Below, piece by piece: positions 1-9,249 of a DNA stretch of 64,000 bases. Both the position numbers and the translations under genes were made by a program. Source of the DNA: Heyndrickxia sporothermodurans (GTDB lineage: Bacteria; Bacillota; Bacilli; Bacillales; Bacillaceae_C); assembly GCA_016756695.1 (NCBI GenBank), contig CP066701.1, forward strand, positions 776,001-840,000. The letters are read 5' to 3'. The notes beneath the pieces are model-generated. The model searched no databases and had not been told where the DNA came from. It saw only the letters and a program-made list of their open reading frames with translations. The stretch's first letter is position 1. Every line of letters starts with the position of its first letter.

Positions 1-1
1 A

Positions 2-673
2 TTGGAATCAGGGTACATTGAACAGCTTATAGAAGACCAAACATTTACATCTTTTCCGACACTCTATCATACAGAAAGACCTGATGTTGTTGCTGCAAAT
101 ATTTTAGAAGGCAGAATTGCCATTTTAGTTGATGGAACGCCATTTATCCTTACCGCCCCAGCTTTATTTGCAGAGTTTTTTCAAGCAGCCGATGATTATT
201 ATACTCGATTTGATATATCAACAGGTATCCGTTTATTAAGGGTGTTAGCTTTTTTCATCTCTCTTACCGCACCATCGATTTATATCGCGGCTACCACCTT
301 TCATCAAGAAATGATCCCTACTCTCCTTCTCATTACAATCGCTGCCCAAAGGGAAACGGTCCCATTTCCCGCCTTTGTAGAGGCAGTCATTATGGAAGTG
401 ATCTTTGAAATCTTACGTGAAGCAGGGGTAAGACTTCCAAAGGCAGTTGGACAAACGGTTTCGATTGTAGGTGCCCTAGTCATCGGTGAAGCTGCGGTGC
501 AAGCTGGAATTGTTTCACCCGCAATGGTGATTATCGTCTCCATTACCGCTATTGCTAGCTTTTCAACGCCATCCTTTTCTATGGCGATTGCCGCTCGCTT
601 AATTCGATTTTTATTCATGATACTTGCTGCAACATTTGGCTTCTATGGATTAATTATAGGAGCATTCCTGTTA
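2..673 (+). pseudogene. gerAA: Spore germination receptor A subunit, internal fragment interrupted by an IS110 element
   Basis: This is the C-terminal half of a GerAA/SpoVAF-family protein, open at the left window edge. GerA A subunits sit in the inner spore membrane and, with the B and C subunits, sense nutrient germinants. The family signature 'GYIEQLIED' and then 'ERPDVVAANILEGRIAILVDG' (read in two overlapping parts) open the fragment. Four to five hydrophobic segments follow. The frame is colinear with the family up to 'GLIIGAFLL' at 673, then runs into foreign sequence and stops at 694. The missing end, beginning VMLIHLCSLRSFGVPY, lies in the same sense at 2443-2682. Joining 673 to 2443 keeps the frame. 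The intact gene is therefore known to be GerAA, and the loss of function is inferred from the insertion. Confidence 0.93.
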
Positions 674-722
674 GAAGGATTTTCGGGGACTTGAACAAAA
701 AGAGCCCTCTTGGTATGATGCG

Positions 723-732
723 GGGTGTCAAA
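723..732. repeat. Left subterminal inverted repeat of the IS110 element
   Basis: GGGTGTCAAA pairs perfectly with TTTGACACCC at 2383-2392. A second short match (TTGACCC at 744-750 against GGGTCAA near 2400) lies just inside/outside it. Both sit about 50 bp in from the element ends. Confidence 0.7.
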
Positions 733-779
733 TCGTCGATGAATTGACCCCTAATTTGTTAACCAAGGAGGACTCCATA

Positions 780-2056
780 ATGGATTTTAAACAAAATCAG
801 AAAATTAATCAAGTCACCGAAAAAACACTCGTTGTAGGGATCGATATCGCAAAGCGGACACATTACGCTTGCTTTGTAGACGATCGTGGCCGGGTGCTCC
901 AAAAGTCTTTCTCAGTTTATCAATCTAATAACGGCTTTGAGTATTTATATCAACGTATTTTGACTGAAATGAAAGAAAGCGAAAAGACAGAAGTCATTGT
1001 CGGGATTGAACCTACTGGCCATTACTGGCTAAATTTAGCCTATTTCCTTGAAGAACGAGGCATTTCCTTAGTCATGACGAATCCGATGCATGTCAAACGG
1101 TCAAAAGAGTTGGATGACAATCTGCCAACCAAACATGACCGTAAAGATGCACTGGTAATCGCTCGTCTTGTAAAGGATGGACGCTTTAGTTATCCGCGAA
1201 TCCTCAAAGGGATGGAAGCTGAACTTCGTGCTGGTTCTACATTCCGTAGTAAATTGACTGAGGAGCTAGGAGCCGTCAAAAACATGATAATTCGCTGGTT
1301 AGATCGCTATTTTCCAGAGTTCGTTCAAGTATTTCCGTCATTCGGAAAAATGGCTATGGCCGCACTTGAATGCACTCCATTTCCAAGTGATCTTCACCAG
1401 AAACACCCGGATGAAGTGTTATCCCTTTATCGAAAGGTCGAGGGACTAAAATCCCCCCAAAGACCAAAAGCAGTGCGCCTTATCGAAGTCGCAACTAGCT
1501 CTATCGGAGTAACGGAAGGATGTGAGATGGACCGTATTGAAATAGCCACACTTGTCCGCCGTTACCACCAGCTAGAAAAAGATATTGAGGGTATTACGGA
1601 GCGCTTAGTTGAGCTTGTAAAAATGTCAGTAGAATACGAATGGCTGTCAACGGTACCAGGGCTTGGAGATACGACAATCGTTGACCTATTAGCTGAAATC
1701 GGAAGTTTTTCACACTACGAAGATCCACGCCAACTAATCAAACTCGCGGGATTAACGTTACGTGAAAATTCCTCTGGTATGCACAAAGGGCAAAACGAAT
1801 CTCTAAACGGGGTAGAAGAAAGCTACGCGCTCTCCTGTTCCGAGTCATGATGCCGATGATCCGCCACAATGAAGCTTTTAGAAAGCTACATGAGTATTAC
1901 ACGAACCGTCAGGTTAATCCTTTACGCAAGAAACAATCCATCGTGGTTCTATGCGGTAAACTGTTAAAAGTATTACATGGAATTAGCACTAAGCACAAAG
2001 CGTTTGACGCACAGCGAATGATGAGGGATATTCCAAGTCTCTTAGAGGCGACTTAA
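780..2056 (+). pseudogene. IS110-family transposase, one frameshift
   Basis: The start is ATG 780, preceded by AAGGAGG. The N-terminal RuvC-like DEDD domain is clear, with 'VVGIDIAKR', 'GIEPTGHYW' and 'KHDRKDA' carrying the acidic residues. The C-terminal transposase_20 domain has 'STVPGLGDTTI' and 'IKLAGLTLRENSSG'. The frame runs to 1850 but departs from the family after 'GMHKGQ' near 1793. The proper C-terminus (RISKRGRRKLR, then MMPMIRHNEAF to 2056) continues in another frame. The change lies at a short A-run around 1792-1795 and equals one lost base. IS110 transposases are normally a single ORF, so this is read as a mutation or a sequencing error. The serine usually needed in the C-terminal domain is present ('ENSSG'). 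Confidence 0.85.
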
Positions 2057-2382
2057 ATCCCTACAGCCCCTTAACTAGACCTAGACAACAGGATGACACG
2101 GAGAAGCTGGCATTATTTTCACCATTCGACCTAGAGTCCCTATAGGAGCTTCGCTAGCCTCTGCCTTATGACTAGACCGAACGAAGGAATGTAGGCACAT
2201 AGATGCCCAGAGACATGGGAGGGTACGTCATCATAAGCTACGCAGAGATCCATTGTGCATCGTATAATTCCCTATCACTACTTTCCATAATTATCCAGTA
2301 GTGACCGCGTAGCGTACCTATTTATTGGAATAGTTTCACATATTATGAAAATAAAGTTAGGGTCCGTGTCGAAAAATATTTT
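2057..2382 (+). ncRNA. 3' noncoding region of the IS110 element, candidate bridge RNA locus
   Basis: No plausible gene lies between the transposase stop and the right subterminal repeat. IS110-family elements are known to encode a structured bridge RNA that pairs with donor and target DNA. In the IS1111 subgroup it lies downstream of the transposase, which fits this long 3' region and the short leader. The region contains GTCAT near 2229 and ATAAGC near 2236, which resemble the target GTCATGCTTAT and its complement, but these matches are short. Assignment is by position and family knowledge only; no fold was computed. Confidence 0.35.
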
Positions 2383-2392
2383 TTTGACACCC
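2383..2392. repeat. Right subterminal inverted repeat of the IS110 element
   Basis: TTTGACACCC is the exact reverse complement of 723-732. It lies about 50 bp before the right GTTA junction. Confidence 0.7.
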
Positions 2393-2442
2393 TACCAACG
2401 GGTCAAACCGTTGATGTATCAACATTTATAGAGGGAGGGTTA

Positions 2443-2682
2443 GTCATGCTTATTCATTTATGCAGTTTACGTTCCTTTGGCGTTCCGTACATGTCTCCAT
2501 TAGCACCGTTTATAAAAAACAATGTGGATGATACAATCACCCGAATGCCAATATGGGCGTTTAAAGAAAGACCTAGATTGATTAGCCAAAAGAATATTAT
2601 TCGTTCCGGTAAAAATCAAAAACCACAGCCACCAAAGCAACATTCTGATAAAAGTAAGAGTCAAATAGAATACACCTATTAA
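2443..2682 (+). pseudogene. gerAA: GerAA C-terminal fragment downstream of the IS110 insertion
   Basis: This 79-residue piece opens with VMLIHLCSLRSFGVPY and continues with 'SPLAPF', the highly conserved end of GerA A subunits. A polar tail rich in K, Q and P follows, ending at TAA 2682. It is the missing part of the fragment at 2-673, and the joined protein in this window is 303 residues. It has no ribosome-binding site of its own. The gerAC gene originally followed, but the IS66 element at 2691 now separates them. Confidence 0.9.
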
Positions 2683-2738
2683 CATATATAGTACCTGTGA
2701 GATAATCTCTTCAAATCAAAGTTTGAGGAGGTTTTTTT

Positions 2739-3062
2739 ATGTCCCAAAGAAATAATCCAGAATTGCGTAAGGAATGGGAGCGTAGGATCGCTCTTTTCAA
2801 AGCGAGTGGCCTCACCCAATCCAAATGGTGTGAAATCAATGAAATAAGTATTCATCAGTTAAAGTATTGGCTTTATAAAGCCGATAATTTCTATTCAACC
2901 CAAGATTCTAACAGCAAGTGGATTCCGGTTACATTAGAAGAATCTGAGCAACAGAATGAAACATTACATATAAATGTTGGTTCAGCATCCATCGTGGTTA
3001 AACCTGGCTTTAATCCAACACTACTGGCGGAAGTAGTTAAGGCATTGAAATCAGTATGCTAA
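2739..3062 (+). CDS. tnpA: IS66 TnpA-type accessory protein
   Basis: This 107-residue protein has the N-terminal 'RKEWERRIALFKASGLTQSK' helix-turn-helix of IS66 TnpA (IS3-orfA-like) and a 'LKYWLYK' segment. A strong GAGGAGG precedes the ATG. It overlaps the start of tnpB by 7 bases, the usual IS66 arrangement with translational coupling. The frame is intact, unlike tnpB and tnpC downstream. Its exact role in IS66 transposition is not settled. Confidence 0.8.
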   Translation: MSQRNNPELRKEWERRIALFKASGLTQSKWCEINEISIHQLKYWLYKADNFYSTQDSNSKWIPVTLEESEQQNETLHINVGSASIVVKPGFNPTLLAEVVKALKSVC

Positions 3063-3413
3063 AAGAAGTTACGGTTGATCGTGTCTACCTCGCACAAGGT
3101 GTCACAGATTTACGGAAATCTATCGATGGATTGGCTGCTCTTGTAAAAGAAGAATTCGAGTTAGATCTTTTTTCTTCGAGTTTATTTGTTTTTTGTAACC
3201 GGCGCGCGAGACAAGTTGAAAATTCTTCAATGGGATCATAACGGTTTTTGGCTTTATTATCGCCGGCTGGAGAGAGGAAATTTTCATTGGCCATCAGATA
3301 ATAATTCGGGTCCTCTGAAAATAAGTCCACGCCAATTAAGGTGGTTATTAGATGGATTATCATTGGAACAAAAACAGGCACACCCTGTTGTAACAGCAAG
3401 AACAGTAATTTAA
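3056..3413 (+). pseudogene. tnpB: IS66 TnpB (Orf2), frameshifted
   Basis: The first part gives 'VYLAQGVTDLRKSIDGLAAL' and 'FELDLFSSSLFVFCN', the signature of IS66 Orf2. After about 3200 the family sequence continues in another frame ('KLKILQWDHNGFWLYYRRLE', then 'FHWPSDN' and 'QLRWLLDGL') and stops at 3413. One net base change around 3195-3210 explains the break. The reconstructed length of about 117 residues matches the family. Confidence 0.8.
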
Positions 3414-3460
3414 ATAATGAAAAATCAGGGAATTTACCTATTTTATCGTATAATATATTT

Positions 3461-5083
3461 ATGAAAAAGACAGCGAATTCAACTACCCCAACCCCTACAA
3501 TTGAAGAACTCCTGCAACGCTTGGAAATGCTGGAGAAACAAAATGCGGAATTAGAGGCGAAGCTAAAAAAGCAGAGCGCGTTAGAGGCCAAATTAAAATG
3601 GACTGAAGAACAGCTTCGCCTTCTGCAGAAAAATAGATTCGGCTTTTCCAGTGAAAAAACCAACCCCGATCAATTGGAACTTTTTAATGAAGTAGAAAAT
3701 GAAGCTAATCCAGATTTGCCGGAACCTACTTTGGAATCTATTACTTATCAACGGCGCCGCAAAGTTCGCGGTACTAACGTGAACTGATGTTAGAAAACTT
3801 GCCTGTGGAGACGATTGAATATCGTTTATCCCCTGAAGAGCAGGTTTGTTCGTGTTGCGGTGGAAATCTGCATGAAATGAGTACGCAAGTACGCCAGGAA
3901 CTAAAATACATTCCTGCGGAATTGAAAGTTGTTAAACATGTTCAGTCCATTTACTCTTGCCGCCATTGTGAACGTGAAGAAATTGAAACTCCGGTTGTAA
4001 CAGCACCAATGCCTAAACCGGTTCATTCAGGTAGTTTAGCATCTCCTTCTTTAATGGCACATATTATGAATCAAAAATATGTGGATGGGTACGCCATTAT
4101 ACCGGCAAGAAAAGCAATTTTCCAGATTGGGGTACCGTTATCACGCCAAACCCTTGCCAATTGGATGATTCACGTACAACCGGTGGTTGAGCCCACTTTA
4201 TGATCGCATGCATCAACTTCTTTTGGAAAAGGATATTTTACATGCGGACGAATCGACCCTGCAGGTACTTCACGAACCCGGTCAGTACCAGCCACCTCAA
4301 AATCATATCTCTGGCTCTACCGTACTGGAAAAGAAGGACCTTCAATCATCCTTTACGATTATCAGGAAACTAGGTCAGGCAAAAATGCCGAGAAATTCCT
4401 GTCAGGGTTTAAAGGATATTTACAGGTTGATGGATACGCCGGGTACCATAAGGTACCTAATGTAAAACTGGTCGGTTGCATGGCTCATGCTCGACGTAAA
4501 TTTGATGAGGCTTTAAAAGTATTGCCTTCTTCAAAGCGTCTGACATCAGGAGTAGCGACAATGGAAGGTCTCCAATACTGTAACCAACTATATCGCATTG
4601 AGCGCGACCTAAAGGAGTTATCCTCTATGGAACGATACGAAAACGATTAGAACGCGACAAGCCAGTCTTGGATGCTTTTTGTCATGGCTAAAAATACAGA
4701 AGCAAAAAGTGTTACCAAAAAGCGCTTTAGGTCAGGCGATTACCTACTGTCTCAATCAATGGAAGAAATTAGTGGCATTCCTAGAGGATGGACGATTAGA
4801 AATTGATAATAATAGAAGCGAGCGCTCAATAAAGCCCTTTGTTATTGGGAGAAAAAACTTCCTTTTTTCAAATACACCGAAAGGTGCAAGGGCTAGCGCA
4901 ATCATTTATAGCATTGTGGAAACAGCAAAGGAAAATGGCCTAAACCCATATTATTACCTTCGCTATTTATTTGAGAAGTTACCTAACATTGATCTGACAG
5001 ATAAAAATGCCCTGGATAAAGTACTGCCTTGGTCAACAACACTTCCAATCGTTTGCATAGATTTTAAAAACTTACCTAAATAA
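3461..5083 (+). pseudogene. tnpC: IS66 transposase TnpC, multiple frameshifts
   Basis: The start is ATG 3461. A leucine-rich coiled coil ('LEMLEKQNAELEAKLKKQ') precedes the 'RFGFSSEK' motif. The protein continues in other frames: a zinc-binding 'CSCCGGNLHE...CRHCE' region at about 3840-3980, 'LHADESTLQVL' near 4240 with the first catalytic Asp, 'HARRKFDEA' near 4490, and 'RLEIDNNRSERSIKPFVIGR' near 4795 with the catalytic Glu. Breaks lie near 3785, 4200, 4330-4460 and 4640. Several independent lesions mean it is a true pseudogene, not a single read error. Confidence 0.85.
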
Positions 5084-5152
5084 TAACTCGATCCCCATCT
5101 GGTTGACAGGTGGGGATTATTTTACGCTTACTGATAAAAACGGTGAAGGAAA

Positions 5153-6358
5153 ATGAAAAGAAATTGTCTACTCCTCACCATACTTATTACTTCCATTACA
5201 TTTCTTACTGGTTGTTGGGATAAAAGTGAGCTTACAGATTTAGCAATAGTGCACGCAGTTGGTGTAGACAAAACAGATAATGGAGAATATCTGCTTACCT
5301 TTCAAATTATTAATCCTGGTAACTTTGCCAGTGAACAAGAAGGTGGAAGCAGCGGTATACCTGTTACAGTATACAGTACCACCGGAAATAATTTAGAAGA
5401 GGCGACAAGGATTGCATCAAAAGAAATATCACGTAAGGTCTATTATGCGCATGCTAATTTAGTCATCATCGGGGAAGAATTGGCTCGAGGAGACATTACA
5501 AAAATATTCGACATTGTCGAGAGAAATCCTCAATTTCGAACAACTGCTTCAATCGTAGTTGCCGAAAATAGTAGAGCAATCGATATGCTGAAAATTCTAA
5601 CTCCAATCGACAAACTTCCGGCAAATAAAATTACTAAAGCATTGAAATTTACTGAAAAGGCGCTAGGTGAAAGTATCGATGTAAGTGTAGATGATGTCAT
5701 CAAACGGTTAACTAACCCCGGAAAGGAACCGATCATGAGCACATTTATCATAAAAGGGGATCTCGAACAAGGGCAAGGCCAATCCAATACGGAAACAACC
5801 GAAGCAGCAGCACGGCTATCAGCTGGAGGGTTGGCAATTTTCAAAGAAGGAAAATTAGAAAAAGTCATCTATGGTCAGACAGCTCGTAGCATTGTTTGGA
5901 TATTAAACAAGTTAGACCAAACAGTAATTGGGATAAATTGGGATGAGCAAAAACTTCCCATATCCTTTGCTGTCAATTCAAGAAAGTCGAAAATTCATCT
6001 AAAAATAAAAAACAATAAACCGATTTATACAATTCATATTAAAGCAGAAGGCGATATTAGAGAAGCTACAGTGCCTATAGACTTAACAGATCCAAAAATA
6101 CTGCAGCAATTGGAAAAAAATATAGCAAAAAAAATAAAAAAAGAAATGTTACATGCCGTAAAAATTATTCAAAAAGAGAAAACTGATATTTTTGGATTTG
6201 GGGAGATATTTTATCGTAAATCACCGGATTTGTGGAAAAAGGTCGATCAAGATTGGAATGAAATCGTCTTTCCAGAGCTTACTGTTAATGTAAAAGTCGA
6301 CGTATTTATTAGAAGAACCGGATTAAGGAATAATCCATATTTTTCGGATTTAAAGTAG
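5153..6358 (+). CDS. gerAC: Spore germination protein GerAC-type lipoprotein (Ger(x)C family)
   Basis: This is the C subunit of a GerA nutrient receptor, anchored to the inner spore membrane by a lipid. The 401-residue protein has a lipoprotein signal peptide with lipobox LTGC (Cys21), then the family's 'ELTDLAIVHAVGVDKT' start and 'HANLVIIGEELARGD'. Its length and ends match the family. A GGTGAAGGAAAATG context supports the ATG at 5153. It is followed by gerAB after 23 bp. The reading frame is intact, but the IS110 and IS66 insertions upstream separate it from the operon's original promoter, which lies outside the window. Whether it is still expressed is unclear. Confidence 0.93.
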   Translation: MKRNCLLLTILITSITFLTGCWDKSELTDLAIVHAVGVDKTDNGEYLLTFQIINPGNFASEQEGGSSGIPVTVYSTTGNNLEEATRIASKEISRKVYYAHANLVIIGEELARGDITKIFDIVERNPQFRTTASIVVAENSRAIDMLKILTPIDKLPANKITKALKFTEKALGESIDVSVDDVIKRLTNPGKEPIMSTFIIKGDLEQGQGQSNTETTEAAARLSAGGLAIFKEGKLEKVIYGQTARSIVWILNKLDQTVIGINWDEQKLPISFAVNSRKSKIHLKIKNNKPIYTIHIKAEGDIREATVPIDLTDPKILQQLEKNIAKKIKKEMLHAVKIIQKEKTDIFGFGEIFYRKSPDLWKKVDQDWNEIVFPELTVNVKVDVFIRRTGLRNNPYFSDLK

Positions 6359-6381
6359 CATAATGGGAATGGGTGATTTTC

Positions 6382-7500
6382 ATGGAAAAAGTAAAAATAA
6401 CACCGATACAATTATTTGTTTTATACGTTTTATTTGAACATGGAAGTGCACTTGTTATTTCCTTAGGAACAGATGCGAAGCAGGATGCATGGCTTTCAAT
6501 TCTAATCGGTATGCTTGGGGGATTATTTTTGTATTACATCTACTATCGACTATATCAATTTTACCCAGGCAAACCACTTACATCCTATGCCCAAGAAATC
6601 ATTGGTTCCTTTTTTGGTAAGCTCGTTGCTTTTCTTTATATATTATATTTCCTCTATCTTTCGTCAAGGGTACTTCGAGATTTTGGTGAATTATTATTAA
6701 CCTTTGCCTATCCGAATTCACCACTTTTTATAATAAATACGATCATGATTTTAGCGATTATGTACGCTGTCCATAAAGGGATTGAAGTGCTAGCGAGAAC
6801 AGGGGAATTACTTTTTGCTTTTCTCTATTTTTTAGCCATTACCGGTTTTTTACTTGTCATCATTTCCGGCTTAATCGATCTTAACCAGTTGAAACCCATC
6901 CTTGAAGAGGGGATAGTAAGAATACTTGACGTTGCATTTAAACAAACCGTTTACGTCCCATTTGGTGAAATGATTGCCTTTACTATGATTCTTCCCTATT
7001 TAAATACACCATCTAAAGCAAAGATTGTTGGTTTTTCAGCAATCATTTTAAGTGGGATAAATCTAGCCCTAACAATGGCGGTTAATATAGCAGTTAATGG
7101 GATAAATCTCGTTTCTCGTTCCCCTTTCCCACTTTTAACAACCATTCAACGAATTGAAGTAGCAAGCTTCTTAGAGCGTCTTGATGTTTTTTTCATGCTT
7201 GCTGCCATTATCGGGGGATTTTTCAAAATAAGTGTCTTCTTCTATGTCGGTCTGATTGGAACGGCAGACTTATTTAAGTTGAAAAATCATAAAAAGCTCG
7301 TCTTTCCAATCGGGCTCATCATCCTAATTTTGTCAATGTCGATCGCTAGCAGTTTTGCTGAACATATGAAAGAAGGATTAGTTATTGTACCTATCTATTT
7401 ACATATACCATTCCAGGTCATCATTCCGATAATGCTACTCATGGTAGCCTTTCTTAAACATTTCATTCAAAATAAAAAGAAACATAATGTATCCGGGTAA
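6382..7500 (+). CDS. gerAB: Spore germination permease GerAB-type (APC superfamily)
   Basis: The B subunit of a GerA receptor is a ten-helix membrane protein that binds the germinant. This 372-residue protein has about ten hydrophobic segments and the family signatures 'ISLGTDAKQDAW' near residue 28 and 'FGEMIAFTMILPYL'. The GGGTG at 6371-6375 is best spaced for ATG 6382; a GTG at 6373 is in frame but overlaps that ribosome-binding site. It is the last gene of the operon, closed by a hairpin at 7504-7535. The order A-C-B is found in some Bacillus gerA-type operons. Confidence 0.93.
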   Translation: MEKVKITPIQLFVLYVLFEHGSALVISLGTDAKQDAWLSILIGMLGGLFLYYIYYRLYQFYPGKPLTSYAQEIIGSFFGKLVAFLYILYFLYLSSRVLRDFGELLLTFAYPNSPLFIINTIMILAIMYAVHKGIEVLARTGELLFAFLYFLAITGFLLVIISGLIDLNQLKPILEEGIVRILDVAFKQTVYVPFGEMIAFTMILPYLNTPSKAKIVGFSAIILSGINLALTMAVNIAVNGINLVSRSPFPLLTTIQRIEVASFLERLDVFFMLAAIIGGFFKISVFFYVGLIGTADLFKLKNHKKLVFPIGLIILILSMSIASSFAEHMKEGLVIVPIYLHIPFQVIIPIMLLMVAFLKHFIQNKKKHNVSG

Positions 7501-7503
7501 CAG

Positions 7504-7535
7504 AAAAAAGAGCTCGATATGAATGAGCTCTTTTT
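7504..7535. terminator. Bidirectional terminator between gerAB and the PBP4 gene
   Basis: AAAAAGAGCTC at 7505-7515 pairs with GAGCTCTTTTT at 7525-7535 around a 9-nt loop. The A- and T-runs make it work in both directions, which suits two converging genes. Confidence 0.85.
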
Positions 7536-7544
7536 CCTATTCTA

Positions 7545-9047
7545 TTATTTTTTTGTATCATAACTGGCAATTGCTTTTGCAATTTTATCTTGAATTTCTG
7601 TAATGCCGGAAGATACATAATTATTATTTAAAATAGAAAAGATGATTCGTTCGCCACTTTTCGTTGTTACATATCCGGATAATGTGCTCACAGTGGTCAA
7701 GGAACCGGTTTTTGCAATGACATTTCCTTTTGTCGGAGGTTCTTTCATCCGATTTCTTAACGTGCCACCGACAAATCGGTCATCATCTCCAGCAACAGGC
7801 AAGGAAGCTAGGTAAGATGGATACCAGCTTTTTGATTGTATCGCAAATAAAAGTTGGGATATTTCATTTGCTGGAATCATCGCAACATGTGACATCCCTG
7901 ATGCATCCCTAAGCATCAATGTTTGTGTATTCACACCCAGTGAGGCAGCGGTATCTCTAATCACTTTCAATCCTTTATCCCAGCTTCCTTCCCCATAAAT
8001 AACCTGACCCATTTCCTTTGCTAACATTTCTGCATGTCCATTATTGCTTAGTTTCATGAAAGGAATGAGTACATCCTTTAATGGCATTGATTTTTTTTCG
8101 GCTAGTAGTTGACCATTTTTAGGTGTTTTGCCAAGCTTCATATCATTTTTCCCGATGAATTGAATTCCCTTTTCTTTTAAAGAGTGTTTAAACAGTGACA
8201 ATGCATATTCTGAAGGTTCCCAAACAGCCATCCATTCCTTAGCTGCACTTGCACCAACAGGAATTGTTCCATCAATTACAATTGTATTTTTTCCATGTTC
8301 CCGTTGAATCGTAATATTTTTCTTGCCATCCTTTTCAACAGTTACCGCTTTGTTAATAATTTTTACATAGTCGGTTTCCGGTGTCGCAGTCCATTTAGCA
8401 GGTTTTCCAACTTTTGAAGAAGGGGTGACTTCTACTATAACAGTACCAGTATCATAGTCTGTATTTGGTGATACAGTAAGTGCGGAAACCTGCGATCCAT
8501 AATATTCCGTTTCGTCTGTCCATGTCAAATCTTGTGATAAGCGGACATTATCATACCATGTGTCGTCACCGATTAAATCTCCATGAATTTTTCCAATTCC
8601 TTGCTTTTTCAACTGATCGGCTAATCGGTCTAAATCTTCTTTCAGAAGTGTCGGATCTCCTTTTCCTTTTAAGTAGAGATTCCCTTGAAGGACCTTGCCT
8701 TTAACATTCCCATCCGTCAATACCTCTGTTGTAAATCGATAATTTCCCCCAAGTGTTTCTAAAGCTGCAGCGGCTGTTAATAACTTCATGTTGGAAGCGG
8801 GTCGCAATCGTACATCTCCGAAATGCTCATATAAAATTTCCCCGCTATCTGCTGAGCGAAGACTTACACCGGTTACTGAACCATCTAATTTCTTATCATT
8901 TAAAATTACGTTTATTTGGTGACCTAATTCAGCATACTCGTCCGATGCATTTACATAGGTTGTTGTTTCCTTATTTACATAAGGAATAATTGCTACCATA
9001 AATACTGCTAAGACAAGTAACCATTGTTTTATAAATCTTTTCCCCAT
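7545..9047 (-). CDS. dacC: D-alanyl-D-alanine carboxypeptidase/endopeptidase, PBP4 type (peptidase S13)
   Basis: This class C low-molecular-weight penicillin-binding protein trims peptidoglycan stem peptides outside the membrane. The 500-residue protein has an N-terminal signal or anchor segment (residues 8-23). The three S13 motifs are present: SNMK with the nucleophile at Ser85, SNN in 'LSNNGHAE', and KTG in 'AKTGSLTTVSTLSG'. The long insert between SxxK and SNN is typical of the DacB/DacC family. It is a single gene converging on gerAB. The symbol follows B. subtilis PBP4a; the assignment to S13 is firm, the exact orthology less so. Confidence 0.9.
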   Translation of the reverse strand: MGKRFIKQWLLVLAVFMVAIIPYVNKETTTYVNASDEYAELGHQINVILNDKKLDGSVTGVSLRSADSGEILYEHFGDVRLRPASNMKLLTAAAALETLGGNYRFTTEVLTDGNVKGKVLQGNLYLKGKGDPTLLKEDLDRLADQLKKQGIGKIHGDLIGDDTWYDNVRLSQDLTWTDETEYYGSQVSALTVSPNTDYDTGTVIVEVTPSSKVGKPAKWTATPETDYVKIINKAVTVEKDGKKNITIQREHGKNTIVIDGTIPVGASAAKEWMAVWEPSEYALSLFKHSLKEKGIQFIGKNDMKLGKTPKNGQLLAEKKSMPLKDVLIPFMKLSNNGHAEMLAKEMGQVIYGEGSWDKGLKVIRDTAASLGVNTQTLMLRDASGMSHVAMIPANEISQLLFAIQSKSWYPSYLASLPVAGDDDRFVGGTLRNRMKEPPTKGNVIAKTGSLTTVSTLSGYVTTKSGERIIFSILNNNYVSSGITEIQDKIAKAIASYDTKK

Positions 9048-9249
9048 CCAGTTTCCCCCTTTATTATCTCTTTTTCTAGCTATTAAAATAGTATGAAAGC
9101 GATAAAATTTTTACCTCTATTTTTAGATTTATCCTCTAAAATGGTTCTTTTGGATTGCCTATATACAGGCCTATTTACATAGTAGAATTTAATAGGAACA
9201 TCTAGTATTGACCTGTATGCTGAAATATAATCACATTGTCCATGGACGA

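Larger units (their letters stand above)
674..2442 (+). mobile_element. IS110-family (IS1111-like) insertion sequence in gerAA
   Basis: The tetranucleotide GTTA occurs at both junctions (670-673 and 2439-2442), and deleting 674-2442 rebuilds gerAA in frame. That defines an element of about 1.77 kb. It holds one transposase gene split by a frameshift, about 100 bp of leader and about 385 bp of 3' noncoding DNA. Subterminal inverted repeats GGGTGTCAAA (723-732) and TTTGACACCC (2383-2392) match perfectly and are set in from the ends, as is known for the IS1111 subgroup of IS110. The exact end cannot be placed within the GTTA. This family uses a DEDD recombinase and leaves little or no target duplication. 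Confidence 0.85.
2691..5131 (+). mobile_element. Decayed IS66-family element between gerAA and gerAC
   Basis: The right end, read inwards on the minus strand, is GTAAGCGTAAAATAATCCCC, typical of IS66 termini. The left end, GTACCTGTGAGATAATCTC, matches it at about two thirds of positions. Between them lie tnpA, tnpB and tnpC in the standard order. I see no 8-bp target duplication (CATATATA on the left, TGATAAAA on the right), which suggests an old insertion or later changes. tnpB and tnpC carry several frameshifts, so the element is probably immobile. It splits the gerA operon 8 bp after the gerAA stop. Confidence 0.85.

Noticed and set aside
304..618. Open frame on the minus strand opposite gerAA
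   Set aside because: It is a shadow of the gerAA coding sequence, with no ribosome-binding site.
1785..1850. Programmed frameshift in the IS110 transposase
   Set aside because: IS110 transposases are single-frame genes, and the A-run is short and lacks a slippery heptamer with a stimulatory hairpin. A mutation or read error is simpler.
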